A stretch of 64,000 bases of DNA from Pseudanabaena sp. UWO311 (GCF_006937785.1 NZ_SJEE01000006.1:1-64000); one strand, 5' to 3'; shown: positions 25,189-34,436, counted from the first letter of the stretch. Notes: generated from the sequence alone by a model not told the origin. Translations and numbers: made by a program.

Positions 25189-26748
25189 CTACAAAATACT
25201 TTTCAAATGATCCGCCACGCGAATGGCGTTAGCGATAATCGTGAGCGTGGGATTAACTGCCGCACTCGAAGGGAAAAAGCTAGCATCCACAACATAGAGA
25301 TTCTCGACATCGTGGGTGCGACAGTTGCGATCCAGAACCGAAGTTTGGGGATCGTCACCAAAGCGACAGGTTCCACATTGATGTCCGACTGCTTGCAAAG
25401 GAATATTATTGCGAGGATAAATGCCAAAGGGAATAATCTGCTCGTCGCGATCGATATTTTTGAGAACTTCAGTCCATCGCTTAGTTAGGCGATCGCTTGC
25501 CTCTTGATTATTAGGTACATAGTCCAGATACAACTTTTCACCAACTACGCGCACGCGATTATTGGGATCGGGTAAATCCTCCGTTTGCAGCCACCAGCCC
25601 GTAGTATGCTCAGCAATTAGCTCCAGTTCAAAATTTGGAACTAGCTTCACTAAGGGAGCCAAAAGTGGCGGCGCTTCAGCAGGGATCATGTCCTTAAGCA
25701 CGTTACCTGTATTCTGCACTAACCCCATCGGATAGGGAAACTCAGCATCACCCCAATAAAAATCACTAACTGCGATCGTCTTCTGATACTTAGCAGGATT
25801 TGGCTTCAGCCCGATCGCCACCATCGCCACGCAGAGATGCTTCATAAAATTGCGCCCAACTTGGTCAGAGCTATTTCCCAAACCCTGCGGATGCTGATCA
25901 TTAGCCGATCGCAACAATAAAGCCGCCGAATTCACAGCACCACAGGCAACTATGATAATATTTCCTGAGAAAGTCTGCACTTCACCAGCAATCTCTACTT
26001 CGACAGCATTAACCTGTTTGCCAGACTCGTTAGTCAGTAGTTTAAGAACGTTCGCATTAGTCAACAAAGTTACATTGCTAAATGAACGAATTGGTTGAAT
26101 CCCATTTATCTCTGAATCTCCTTTTGCTTGTACCAAACAAGGAAACCCATCGCAGGTATTACAGCGAATACAAGTACTTAAAGAGCGATCGACTTCATTT
26201 AGCTTTAGTCCCAAAGGCAAATTAAAGGGATGTAATCCCTGCTTCTGAATCCCATCACTAATTTCCTGCATTCGTGGCTCATGACTAACCGCAGGATAGG
26301 GAAACTCGGCGCTTCTAGTTGGCTCCGTAGGATCTTGTCCAGACTGACCGTGAACTGTATAAAGTTCTTCGGCTTTGGTGTAGTAAGGTTCAAATTCGTC
26401 GTATTTGACCACCCATGCTGGCGAGATGCCATCTTTGTGACTGACTTCTTCAAAGTCGCGATCGCGCATCCTCAGTAGAGCCGCACCATAAACCTTAGTA
26501 TTGCCGCCGACCCAATAACCAGTGGAAGGACGAAAAGCTTTATTGTCTTTGTCAAACCACATTTCATCGGTGTGATAGCGCTCCCTCAGATAGACATCCG
26601 CAGCACTCCAGTTTTCTTTTTCCCGAGGTAGAAATCCACCACGTTCTAAAATTAAAATCTTTTTACCCGTTGAAGCTAGCTCATACGCCAGAGTTCCACC
26701 GCCTGCTCCAGTGCCAATAATAATAATGTCGTAATTTTCAACAGACAT
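25189..26748 (-). CDS. GMC family FAD oxidoreductase
   Basis: This 519-residue flavoprotein has the N-terminal dinucleotide motif IIGTGAGGGTLAYELA, a GMC-like GYWVGGNTKVYGAALLRM segment, and the C-terminal signature with the catalytic His (GHQCGTCRFGDDP) and NPTLTIIANAIRVADHL. An unusual cysteine cluster, CIRCNTCDGFPC, lies near residue 190. Such enzymes oxidise alcohols or sugars; the electron acceptor here may not be oxygen. It heads the minus-strand series GMC, SDR, glucosidase. Confidence 0.9.
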   Translation of the reverse strand: MSVENYDIIIIGTGAGGGTLAYELASTGKKILILERGGFLPREKENWSAADVYLRERYHTDEMWFDKDNKAFRPSTGYWVGGNTKVYGAALLRMRDRDFEEVSHKDGISPAWVVKYDEFEPYYTKAEELYTVHGQSGQDPTEPTRSAEFPYPAVSHEPRMQEISDGIQKQGLHPFNLPLGLKLNEVDRSLSTCIRCNTCDGFPCLVQAKGDSEINGIQPIRSFSNVTLLTNANVLKLLTNESGKQVNAVEVEIAGEVQTFSGNIIIVACGAVNSAALLLRSANDQHPQGLGNSSDQVGRNFMKHLCVAMVAIGLKPNPAKYQKTIAVSDFYWGDAEFPYPMGLVQNTGNVLKDMIPAEAPPLLAPLVKLVPNFELELIAEHTTGWWLQTEDLPDPNNRVRVVGEKLYLDYVPNNQEASDRLTKRWTEVLKNIDRDEQIIPFGIYPRNNIPLQAVGHQCGTCRFGDDPQTSVLDRNCRTHDVENLYVVDASFFPSSAAVNPTLTIIANAIRVADHLKSIL

Positions 26749-26920
26749 AGGATTCTCCTCGTGCTATTTAGGTTTAGATCGACATCAACTATCTCGAAAA
26801 ATCAATGTTTCTCAATCCTACTAATAATTAATACATACCCAAAATGATAGATTATTAGCATTTGATTAAAAAACGATTAGGGTAATCCTCAGTTTCATCC
26901 CTTTAGTTTTTCACTCCTAT

Positions 26921-27733
26921 TTAATTCCTCAGTTTAGATTTTTGGTTGAGAAATTGGTCTTGGTATTGGCAATGAATACAGCGTTGGTGATTGCGGTGCT
27001 GTAATTTGGCACAGAATACTTTGTGTATGGTAAATGTTTGCACATAAAATTCTGATGCTAAAAGCATTCCTAAAGTTGGGGCAAAAATATAAATCCAAAT
27101 ATCTGTCCAGATTCCTGATGGTATAGCAGAAGCAAGAGTTCGTGCTGGATTCATGCCAAATCCTGAAATTGGCGACTCAAAGATCACGTAAAGCATGACC
27201 AGAAAGCCTGCAAATATGCCTGTATAGGGGGCTAACCTTTGATTATTGCTAGTTACTAAAACCATCGTCATCATTACAAAGGCGATCGCCATTTCCGCAA
27301 AAAAAGCGATCGTTGTTGCTGTATTGGGAACTGTAACGATATAGGCGATCGGTGGATAGGTAAACATCCGTCCCAGCACTAATGCTGCGATTAAGACACC
27401 AATCAGCGCTCCCACAGTTTGGAAGATGATATAGAACAGAGCATCAAGGGGATTAACTTTACCTAATCGCGTAAAGGTAAATGTTACGGCAGGATTGATA
27501 TGTGCGCCCGATTGTTTGCCCCAAGGTGAGTAAATAATCGCGATCGCCGTTAAACCCATCGCAATCCCAATGAGAACTCTCTGCAAAAAAGGATCGGGAA
27601 TAGACTTACTGATCAAAGAATCAGGATGAGCAATGATCGTACTGAAAAGTCCAGCCGAAACCATAAAACTTCCTAATCCCCATGCCTCGATCAGATATTC
27701 AGGCAAATGGTTACGAAATAGCTTGTAATTCAT
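26921..27733 (-). CDS. MIP family aquaporin/glycerol channel
   Basis: This 270-residue membrane protein has six hydrophobic segments and both NPA boxes: HINPAVTF (first) and GMNPARTLAS (second). The first loop contains PWGKQSGAHINP. It would conduct water or small uncharged solutes such as glycerol or hydrogen peroxide. An atypical polar tail after the last helix carries CAKLQHRNHQRCIHC, with three Cys and several His. The gene is divergent from the NAD(P)-binding gene at 28041, whose promoter contains the bipartite element. Confidence 0.92.
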   Translation of the reverse strand: MNYKLFRNHLPEYLIEAWGLGSFMVSAGLFSTIIAHPDSLISKSIPDPFLQRVLIGIAMGLTAIAIIYSPWGKQSGAHINPAVTFTFTRLGKVNPLDALFYIIFQTVGALIGVLIAALVLGRMFTYPPIAYIVTVPNTATTIAFFAEMAIAFVMMTMVLVTSNNQRLAPYTGIFAGFLVMLYVIFESPISGFGMNPARTLASAIPSGIWTDIWIYIFAPTLGMLLASEFYVQTFTIHKVFCAKLQHRNHQRCIHCQYQDQFLNQKSKLRN

Positions 27734-27882
27734 CTTGTTAACCTATTACCTCAGTTAGCAGATAGAAATCAACTTAACCTCATTAGTATAGAAATTTTGT
27801 TGTATAGGATAACTAAATTGATTTACTACAATATTACAAGCATAGCTCAATTATTCAGTCTAAATAGTTAATATAAACCCGA

Positions 27883-27919
27883 ACTTAAGTACAGCTCTTT
27901 ATTAATCTCTGGGGCAATT
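27883..27919 (+). promoter_or_regulatory. bipartite ACTTAAGTACAG-N16-GGGGCAATT element
   Basis: ACTTAAGTACAG (27883-27894), 16 bases, GGGGCAATT (27911-27919), 121 bases before the start of the NAD(P)-binding gene. Surrounding bases do not resemble those of the 11032 and 13574 copies, so this is an independent occurrence. The remaining part of the 307-base gap shows no other clear signal. Confidence 0.6.
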
Positions 27920-28040
27920 TCAGTTTCATCCAAAATGATATAGTAATCGTAATCTACAGTAAATAATGCTAAATCGAGGATAGAGAAGCTAGATCTTAAA
28001 AGATATAACCATCAAAATCATCTTCAAAAAAATATAAACT

Positions 28041-28661
28041 ATGAAAATTTTACTTTTTGGTGCTACTGGAAGAGTAGGAAAATCAATAGTCTCTAAATCA
28101 CTAAAAAATGGGCATCAAGTTATAGCATTTATCCGTAACAAAAGTAAATTGACTATCCAAGACCAGAATCTATCTATTCAAGAAGGGGATATTTACGATC
28201 GTGATGTAGTAGAGAAATTAGAGCGCATTGATTTTGATATCATCATAAATGTCATTGGAGCCGATCCACTAAAGCCTTCCACGATATTTAGCGATGCAAC
28301 AAAATTAATATTATCTTTCTTATCAGGCAAATCCAATAAGCGATATATAGCTATTACTGGTATTGCCCAAATGGATAAAACTCTATTTGGCAAAATTACT
28401 ATCGAAATATTAAAGTTAACACCAGTAAAAAATGCAATAGCCGATCATCAAAATGCTTACAACCAAGTCTCTCAGTCAAATATTAATTGGACATTAATTG
28501 GTTGCCCATACATTAAAGATGGAGCCGAAAAAAGTGTTTTCCTGAGAAGTTATCAATTTAATGGAGGATTTAAAACGATTCATCCTGACGATGTAGCAAG
28601 TGCGATCGTGCAGGAAATTGACAAGGAGAATTTTTATAAAATTGTAGGTATATGGTACTAA
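28041..28661 (+). CDS. NAD(P)H-binding atypical SDR (YwnB/BVR-B-like)
   Basis: This 206-residue protein has an N-terminal glycine motif (LLFGATGRVGKSIVSKSL) and the outline of NAD(P)H-binding proteins related to biliverdin reductase B/NmrA: IQEGDIYDRDVVEKL, IAITGIAQM, WTLIGCPYIKDG. The classical YxxxK is not evident. The function is probably NADPH-linked reduction or sensing. It is the first gene of a likely operon with DUF1275 and quinone oxidoreductase. Confidence 0.85.
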   Translation: MKILLFGATGRVGKSIVSKSLKNGHQVIAFIRNKSKLTIQDQNLSIQEGDIYDRDVVEKLERIDFDIIINVIGADPLKPSTIFSDATKLILSFLSGKSNKRYIAITGIAQMDKTLFGKITIEILKLTPVKNAIADHQNAYNQVSQSNINWTLIGCPYIKDGAEKSVFLRSYQFNGGFKTIHPDDVASAIVQEIDKENFYKIVGIWY

Positions 28662-28741
28662 ACAAATAGAAGTATAAAGTTAAATACAAATCAAATATGA
28701 AGATATGTTTATATTAGGTTTCACGCTTCTTATAAGGCGAA

Positions 28742-29455
28742 ATGAAAATAGAAAAAGCTTCTGATATTCTTATCACTACTATTGTATTGAGTTGGGTGGC
28801 TGGGTATATCGATACGGCTGGGTTTCTTGGCTTAAATGGATTGTTTACTTCCCATGTAACGGGTAACTTAGTGGTCGCAGGCGCTCAACTTGCTGGAGCG
28901 AGTGGTGAGGAGATTTGGGTAAGACTTGCTGTAGTTCCTGTTTTCATTGCGGCGATCGTCTTGACTACGACGCTATCTCGAATTCGCCATCCAAAACTAT
29001 CAAGTTTTCTATGGTTGCAAGTAGTTTCCTTAATTTGTTTCGCTTGGGTTGGTGCAGTCGCAATCCCCGATCGCAATGCCGCGATCGCTCCCTTAACTAT
29101 GTTTGCAGTTGGATCGATTGGTGTGTTTGCCATGGGAATTCAAAATGCCTTAATGCGCGTATCTTTAGGGAGTCTCGCACCTACTACAGTAATGACTGGT
29201 AATTTGACGCAATTTACTATCGACATAGCGCGATCGTTGATAATTCGCGACTATCAAAAGCTGGGAGATCCTGAATTGCAAAAAAGAGAAATGCAGGAAT
29301 TACGCCAACGACAAATCAAGTTTGGCGTTACTTTAATCGGATTCATTCTAGGCGCTGCCTTCGGTGCTTTTTTTATGAAGTTGATTAATTTCTGGGCGAT
29401 TCTCTTGCCTGCGATCGCGATCGCATTCCTTGCAATAGATTCTCAAAGAGAATAG
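28742..29455 (+). CDS. DUF1275 (YoaK) family membrane protein
   Basis: This 237-residue protein with about six hydrophobic segments matches DUF1275: WVAGYIDTAGFLGLNGLFTSHVTGN in outline, and PTTVMTGNLTQFTIDIAR in the second half, the two internally related halves of the family. Some relatives affect stress tolerance, but transport function is unproven. It lies in a same-strand series, 80 bases after the NAD(P)-binding gene and 37 bases before the quinone oxidoreductase. Confidence 0.9.
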   Translation: MKIEKASDILITTIVLSWVAGYIDTAGFLGLNGLFTSHVTGNLVVAGAQLAGASGEEIWVRLAVVPVFIAAIVLTTTLSRIRHPKLSSFLWLQVVSLICFAWVGAVAIPDRNAAIAPLTMFAVGSIGVFAMGIQNALMRVSLGSLAPTTVMTGNLTQFTIDIARSLIIRDYQKLGDPELQKREMQELRQRQIKFGVTLIGFILGAAFGAFFMKLINFWAILLPAIAIAFLAIDSQRE

Positions 29456-29492
29456 CTTTCAAACAGAACAGTAAAAATAGGTAACTAATATA

Positions 29493-30428
29493 ATGAAATC
29501 AATTCGACTCCACAGCTACGGCGATCCTGAAGTCTTAATGTATGAAGAATCTCCAAAGCCACAGCCACAAGAGAATGAAGTATTAATTCGGGTTTATGCG
29601 GCTGCTATTAACCCTGTTGATTGGAAAATACGGCAAGGATATCTACAATCTAAATTTCCTTTTCCCCTACCCCTGATTTTGGGATACGACCTATCTGGAG
29701 TAGTTGAAGCAATCGGTAATCAGGTCAGCAATCTAGCAGTGGGCGATCAAGTCTTTGCGATGCTGCCTTTAGAACAACTTGGAGCCTATGCGGAGTACGT
29801 TGTTGCAAATGCCGAATTGGTTTCTCCCAAGCCAAAGTCCATAGACTTTGGTACAGCGGCGGCGATACCAAGCATTGCTCTAACTGCATGGCAAGCCCTC
29901 TTCGATCTCGCAAATTTACAATCAGGTCAAACCATCTTGATTCATGGAGCCTCCGGTGGCGTTGGTCGATATGCGGTGCAGTTGGCTAAGTGGAAAGGTG
30001 CGATCGCTATTGGCACTTCTTCCTCCGAGAACCTAGCCTCTATCCAGCAATTGGGTGTGGATCTAGCCATTGATTATAAAAACGAACGGTTTGAGGAAAA
30101 GGTTGCCAATGTCGATGTGGTCTTCGACACCATTGGCGGAGAAACCCGACAGAGATCGTGGCAAGTTTTGAAATCAGGCGGAATTTTGATTTCAACAGAA
30201 GGAGCTGCGGAGCCAATTGTACCGCCATCAGCAGATTTGCGAGGTATTGCTATTTTTACAACCCCAAGCGATACATCTCAATTGATCCAGATTGGTAATT
30301 TGATCGATCTCGGAATAATTAAACCATCCCCTGTAGAAAGATTTTTACTTCAAGATGCTGCTGAGACTCATAATGCCATCCAGCACAATCACAAGCATGG
30401 AAAGATTATTCTAAGTACTCTTAGCTAA
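29493..30428 (+). CDS. zinc-free MDR/quinone oxidoreductase
   Basis: This 311-residue medium-chain dehydrogenase/reductase has the N-terminal GroES-like part (AAINPVDWKIRQGYL, LGYDLSGVVEAIG) and a nucleotide-binding motif (ILIHGASGGVGRYAVQLAKW). Structural and catalytic zinc ligands are missing, as in quinone oxidoreductases. It likely uses NADPH to reduce quinones or alpha,beta-unsaturated carbonyls. It is the last gene of the operon that begins at 28041 and is followed by a terminator-like hairpin. Confidence 0.92.
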   Translation: MKSIRLHSYGDPEVLMYEESPKPQPQENEVLIRVYAAAINPVDWKIRQGYLQSKFPFPLPLILGYDLSGVVEAIGNQVSNLAVGDQVFAMLPLEQLGAYAEYVVANAELVSPKPKSIDFGTAAAIPSIALTAWQALFDLANLQSGQTILIHGASGGVGRYAVQLAKWKGAIAIGTSSSENLASIQQLGVDLAIDYKNERFEEKVANVDVVFDTIGGETRQRSWQVLKSGGILISTEGAAEPIVPPSADLRGIAIFTTPSDTSQLIQIGNLIDLGIIKPSPVERFLLQDAAETHNAIQHNHKHGKIILSTLS

Positions 30429-30443
30429 TTGAAAATAAGTTTT

Positions 30444-30480
30444 GAGGGTGCGCTCATATAGGGAGCATCCTCATGTTTTT
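30444..30480 (+). terminator. factor-independent terminator after the quinone oxidoreductase
   Basis: GAGGGTGCGCTC (30444-30455) can pair imperfectly with GGAGCATCCTC (30462-30472), followed by ATGTTTTTA. It begins 15 bases after the stop codon. The ATG inside the T tract (30473) is therefore unlikely to be a translation start. Confidence 0.6.
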
Positions 30481-30502
30481 ATCCTATGAAAAACTTCACT
30501 AT

Positions 30503-31975
30503 ATGAGTAACTATCGTTATCCTTCACTTTACCAAATCAATACTCGTGTTTGGCTTAGTCAAATATCTACCCAAATCGGTCGTCCTGCAACCCTAGATGA
30601 TATTCCCGATCTAGAACTAGATAAACTGGCTGACTTAGGATTTGATTGGGTCTATTTCATGAGTGTTTGGCAAATAGGAGAAGTCGGTCGCAAAGTTTCG
30701 CGCTCCAATCCCATCTGGTTGGCGGAATATCAAGCAACTTTTCCAGATTTGCAAGAAGAAGATATCTGTGGTTCTGGCTTTGCGATTAGTGACTATACCT
30801 TGAATAGAAGTTTAGGAGAGCCAGAGTCTTTAACTCGACTGCGCGATCGCCTACATCAAAGGGGACTGAAATTGATGCTGGATTTCGTACCAAACCATAC
30901 AGCGATCGATCATCCTTGGGTATCTGCACATCCTGATTACTATGTCTCTGGGACAGAAGCACAACATGCCAAACAGCCGCAAAATTACTTCAAGTTAGAT
31001 TTGCCCAAGGGTTTAACTATTTTCGCCTATGGTCGCGACCCATATTTTGATGGCTGGGTTGATACGTTACAACTGAATTATGGTAATCCTAATTTACAGA
31101 TCGCGCTCATAAACGAGTTATTAAAAATTTCTCAATGGTGTGACGGTTTGCGCTGTGACATGGCAATGCTGGTTTTACCAGAAATTTTTCAAAGAACATG
31201 GGGAATTGAGATAGAACCATTCTGGGAAAGAGCTATTGGTAAAATCAAAGCAAACTATCCAGATTTTACATTCATGGCAGAGGTTTATTGGGATTTAGAA
31301 TGGAAGTTACAACAGCGCGGATTTGACTACACCTACGATAAACGTCTGTACGATCGCCTACACGCACAACATCCGCGATCGGTAAGAGAACATTTTTGGG
31401 CAGATCTGGATTATCAGAAAAAATCTACCCGCTTTTTAGAAAACCACGACGAGCCTCGTGCTGCGGCAACTTTTCCTACAGATATTCATCAAGCAGCAGC
31501 AATCGTCACTTTTTTCTGTTCTGGACTGCGTTTTTTCCATCAAGGTCAATTACAGGGTTGGAAGACAAAGATTTCCGTTCACCTCTGTCGCTTTCCAGAA
31601 CAGGCAAGCGATCGCAGTTTGCAGGAGTTTTATCTAAATTTGCTTAAAGTCCTGAACCAAAACCTATTTCGTCAGGATAATTGGCAATTGTTGCAATGCA
31701 AACCTGCTTGGGATGACAATTGGACTTGGGATAGTTTCATAGCCTTTGCTTGGCAATCGCAGGATGGAAAACGCGCGATCGTCGTAGTTAACTATGCCCC
31801 CCATCAAAGCCAATGCTATCTTGCCTTACCTTGGGCAGATCTGAGCAATCAAAACTACCAGCTTAAAGACTTAATGGGAACAGCAACGTACAAACACTCT
31901 GGAGAATCTCTCCTCGATTCTGGACTCTACTTAGACCTGCCAGCATGGAGGTACCATATATTTGAATTACTCTAA
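30503..31975 (+). CDS. GH13 alpha-amylase family protein
   Basis: This protein of about 490 residues has GH13 conserved regions in order: LMLDFVPNHTA (region I), CDGLRCDMAM with the nucleophile Asp (II), FMAEVYWD with the acid/base Glu (III), and FLENHDEPR (IV). The N-terminus (YPSLYQINTRVWLSQIS) and the short C-terminal sheet suggest an alpha-amylase or glucan-releasing enzyme without a signal peptide, thus cytoplasmic. The start at 30503 is preferred over 30473, which lies in the preceding terminator. The MscS gene follows within 25 bases. Confidence 0.9.
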   Translation: MSNYRYPSLYQINTRVWLSQISTQIGRPATLDDIPDLELDKLADLGFDWVYFMSVWQIGEVGRKVSRSNPIWLAEYQATFPDLQEEDICGSGFAISDYTLNRSLGEPESLTRLRDRLHQRGLKLMLDFVPNHTAIDHPWVSAHPDYYVSGTEAQHAKQPQNYFKLDLPKGLTIFAYGRDPYFDGWVDTLQLNYGNPNLQIALINELLKISQWCDGLRCDMAMLVLPEIFQRTWGIEIEPFWERAIGKIKANYPDFTFMAEVYWDLEWKLQQRGFDYTYDKRLYDRLHAQHPRSVREHFWADLDYQKKSTRFLENHDEPRAAATFPTDIHQAAAIVTFFCSGLRFFHQGQLQGWKTKISVHLCRFPEQASDRSLQEFYLNLLKVLNQNLFRQDNWQLLQCKPAWDDNWTWDSFIAFAWQSQDGKRAIVVVNYAPHQSQCYLALPWADLSNQNYQLKDLMGTATYKHSGESLLDSGLYLDLPAWRYHIFELL

Positions 31976-31999
31976 ATTTTGAGTACTGACAAAAACGCA

Positions 32000-33496
32000 A
32001 TGAATTCCAATCTCCAGCAGCTTTTTACGCTTACAGGTCAGTTTCTTCAAGCGCCGATCTTCAAGATTGGTGATGAATCAATATCTATACTTTGGTTGTT
32101 TAAGCTATTGCTGTCATTCCTGACAGTAATGATGCTCTCAATAATTTGCAAACGCTTACTCAAAAATCGTTTGTTGCCAAGACTAGGTGCAAGCCAAGGT
32201 CAAAGAGAAGCGATCGCTACGCTTGTGACCTATGGGATTGGGGCATTAGGCTTTGTGATCGTCTTGCAAGTAAATGGGTTGAATATTGCACCTTTAGTTG
32301 TGACTTTGGGCGGCTTAGGGATCGGGGTTGGTTTTGGGTTTCAGGAAATCACGAAAAACTTGATTAGCGGATTGACGCTATTGATTGAGGGTAAGTTACA
32401 AGTAGGAGACTATGTTGAATTTGATAATCTCTCAGGACACATTAAGGAAATTGCGTTGCGTTCAACGGTCATACGGACTTTTGACGGTGGTGATGTCGTA
32501 GTTCCTAATAGCAACTTAACTAGCAATCGAGTTCTCAATTGGAGCTACAAAAGTCTCACGGGTAAGCTACATTTACCCGTAAAAGTTGCCTACAATAGCG
32601 ATCCGATTCTAGTCACCGAAACTTTATTAAATTCCGCCTACATGGAATCAACTGTGCTCCAAGAGCCACCACCAAGGGTGATATTCAAAGGTTTTGGTGA
32701 AAGCGCCTTAGAGTTTGAATTGTGGGTATGGATCGCCCAAATTGACGAGGGTGTGTTAGTGAGAAGTTCTCTAAATTTCATTGTCGAACACAATCTACGT
32801 CAAGTGGGAATCAAAATACCTTTCCCACAGCGAGATCTATGGCTAAAAAATATTGACGAACTCAAGCAGATATTACCGCAATTGCCAGATCCCCAAATCT
32901 CAAGCAATGGGAACTCTTCAAACAATCCCGTTAATTCAAATCCACAGCAATCTCTTGCTAAAAGTTTACGTCAATCTATTTCGATTCGAGATTCTCTTCG
33001 ACAATTACCTCATTTCAATGTTTGTTCGGATATTCATCTCCGCGAACTAATCGAAACTGGCTATCGTAAGTTTTTCGCAGAGTCAGAAGTAGTATTTAAC
33101 GAAAATGCTATGGGTACTCACTTCTATTTGGTGCTATCTGGATCGATTGAAACTGTAGTAACTAGACTCGATCGGCATGTCAAAATTTACAAATCAGGAG
33201 ATATCCTTGGCGAGGTAGCAATCATGCTGAATTTGCCCTATACAAGTACTGCTCAAACGCTAGAGGATACTAGCGTATTTGTGATCAACAAGCATAGTTT
33301 CGATCGCTTGCTGCGGTTGCATCCAGATTTAGCGGAAACTTTCACTCAGGAACTAACCAAGGAAAAGAAAATCTATCAAGATATCCGCCAGCAATTACAA
33401 GACCTTGGTCTTTTGGGTATGAGTGAACATAGTAATCACTTTGCTGACTGGGTAAAATCAAGGTTAAAGGGAATTTTTCTGTCGAATAGCTCGTGA
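32000..33496 (+). CDS. MscS-type mechanosensitive channel with C-terminal cNMP-binding domain
   Basis: This protein of about 498 residues has two or three membrane helices near the N-terminus. The MscS pore and beta domain follow: GLGIGVGFGFQEITKNLISGL, LQVGDYVEF and VVVPNSNLTSNRVLNW. A Ser/Asn-rich linker and a CNB domain complete it (FFAESEVVFNENAMGTHFYLV, GDILGEVAIML). It is likely an osmotic release channel gated or tuned by cyclic nucleotides, located in the plasma membrane. ATG 32000 is used; a TTG at 31979, four bases after the amylase stop, is an alternative. Confidence 0.9.
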   Translation: MNSNLQQLFTLTGQFLQAPIFKIGDESISILWLFKLLLSFLTVMMLSIICKRLLKNRLLPRLGASQGQREAIATLVTYGIGALGFVIVLQVNGLNIAPLVVTLGGLGIGVGFGFQEITKNLISGLTLLIEGKLQVGDYVEFDNLSGHIKEIALRSTVIRTFDGGDVVVPNSNLTSNRVLNWSYKSLTGKLHLPVKVAYNSDPILVTETLLNSAYMESTVLQEPPPRVIFKGFGESALEFELWVWIAQIDEGVLVRSSLNFIVEHNLRQVGIKIPFPQRDLWLKNIDELKQILPQLPDPQISSNGNSSNNPVNSNPQQSLAKSLRQSISIRDSLRQLPHFNVCSDIHLRELIETGYRKFFAESEVVFNENAMGTHFYLVLSGSIETVVTRLDRHVKIYKSGDILGEVAIMLNLPYTSTAQTLEDTSVFVINKHSFDRLLRLHPDLAETFTQELTKEKKIYQDIRQQLQDLGLLGMSEHSNHFADWVKSRLKGIFLSNSS

Positions 33497-33529
33497 AATC
33501 AGTTTGGCGATCGCAATATCGCAAACCCT

Positions 33530-34367
33530 TTAGCAGACAGATAATTGAGGTGATCGCCTAGAATAAAACCAAAAAGCAGAAGTTGAAAGACTATGTTGAA
33601 ACCCTGAATGAAGTTGCTTCACCTTGCTTTCATCTAGATCTTGATAAGCTGCTCCCATTGCTACGATAAGTGGTAAGGAATGCTCAATGCTTGGATGAGC
33701 GAGAGAATAAGACTCATGGAACTGAAAGTTCAGAATAGCAGATGTTCTCTCCTGAATGTTTTTTGTAGTTAACATATCAGTAACCCAACTATCAAATTTT
33801 CGACTCCACTCCTTGACAATATTTGGATTTTCTCCACTTAAAAAACTTTTTCGGAACTCTGCCTGATTATGAGTCACACCTCCACTACAAATAATCAGTA
33901 CGCCTTCATCTCGCAAGGATTGTAGAGTTAGTCCCAATTTAAAGTGAAGTTGCAGATCGTAGTCTTGTTGCAGTGAAACTTGTAAAATTGGAATATGAGG
34001 CTCTGGAAACATCAGTGAGAGTGGAACCCACGCTCCATGATCTAAACCGCGATCGCGATCGATCTCACTTTCAAACCCATCATGAATTAGGCTGTCAACA
34101 ATTTTGTCAGCAAGCTCAGGAGACCCTTTAGCAGGATATCGATCCGCGTAAAGCGTCTGCACGGGATGGTCATGAATTGTGGTGGGAGATTGAGTTGCTG
34201 TCACTGAGAATGTCGGCGCGATGAAATGGGCTGATATACAAACAATCGCACGAGGCTGGATGTTTTGCAGCATTACACCTATTTCTTGCAAACGTTGATG
34301 GGTACGGACTCGTAGTGTAGACCGAAGCTCCATGCCCAACAAAAATAACGGGTGTTTTCGATTCCAT
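33530..34367 (-). pseudogene. DODA-type (LigB) extradiol dioxygenase with a frameshift near its N-terminus
   Basis: The natural start is the ATG at 34365-34367, reading ESKTPVIFVGHGAS, the usual N-terminus of 4,5-DOPA dioxygenase-like proteins with the first metal-binding His. This frame stays readable to about SPYP. The rest of the protein continues in another frame (LQEIGVMLQNIQPRAIVCIS, SAHF, DHGAWVPL, GGVTHNQ) to 33530. A one-base or two-base indel near 34285-34295 separates the GHG His from the rest. It is 69 bases downstream of an SDR on the same strand. An assembly error is the alternative. Confidence 0.75.
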
Positions 34368-34436
34368 AAGACTGACCAAATTAATTTCTGTTGAGCACGA
34401 TTGTTTATAACGACTCTAGCTTCTAGGAAGGGGACG

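Noticed and set aside
34170-34379. Separate 69-codon gene in another frame on the minus strand
   Set aside because: Its first 14 residues are the natural N-terminus of the dioxygenase; it is the pre-frameshift part, not a gene of its own.
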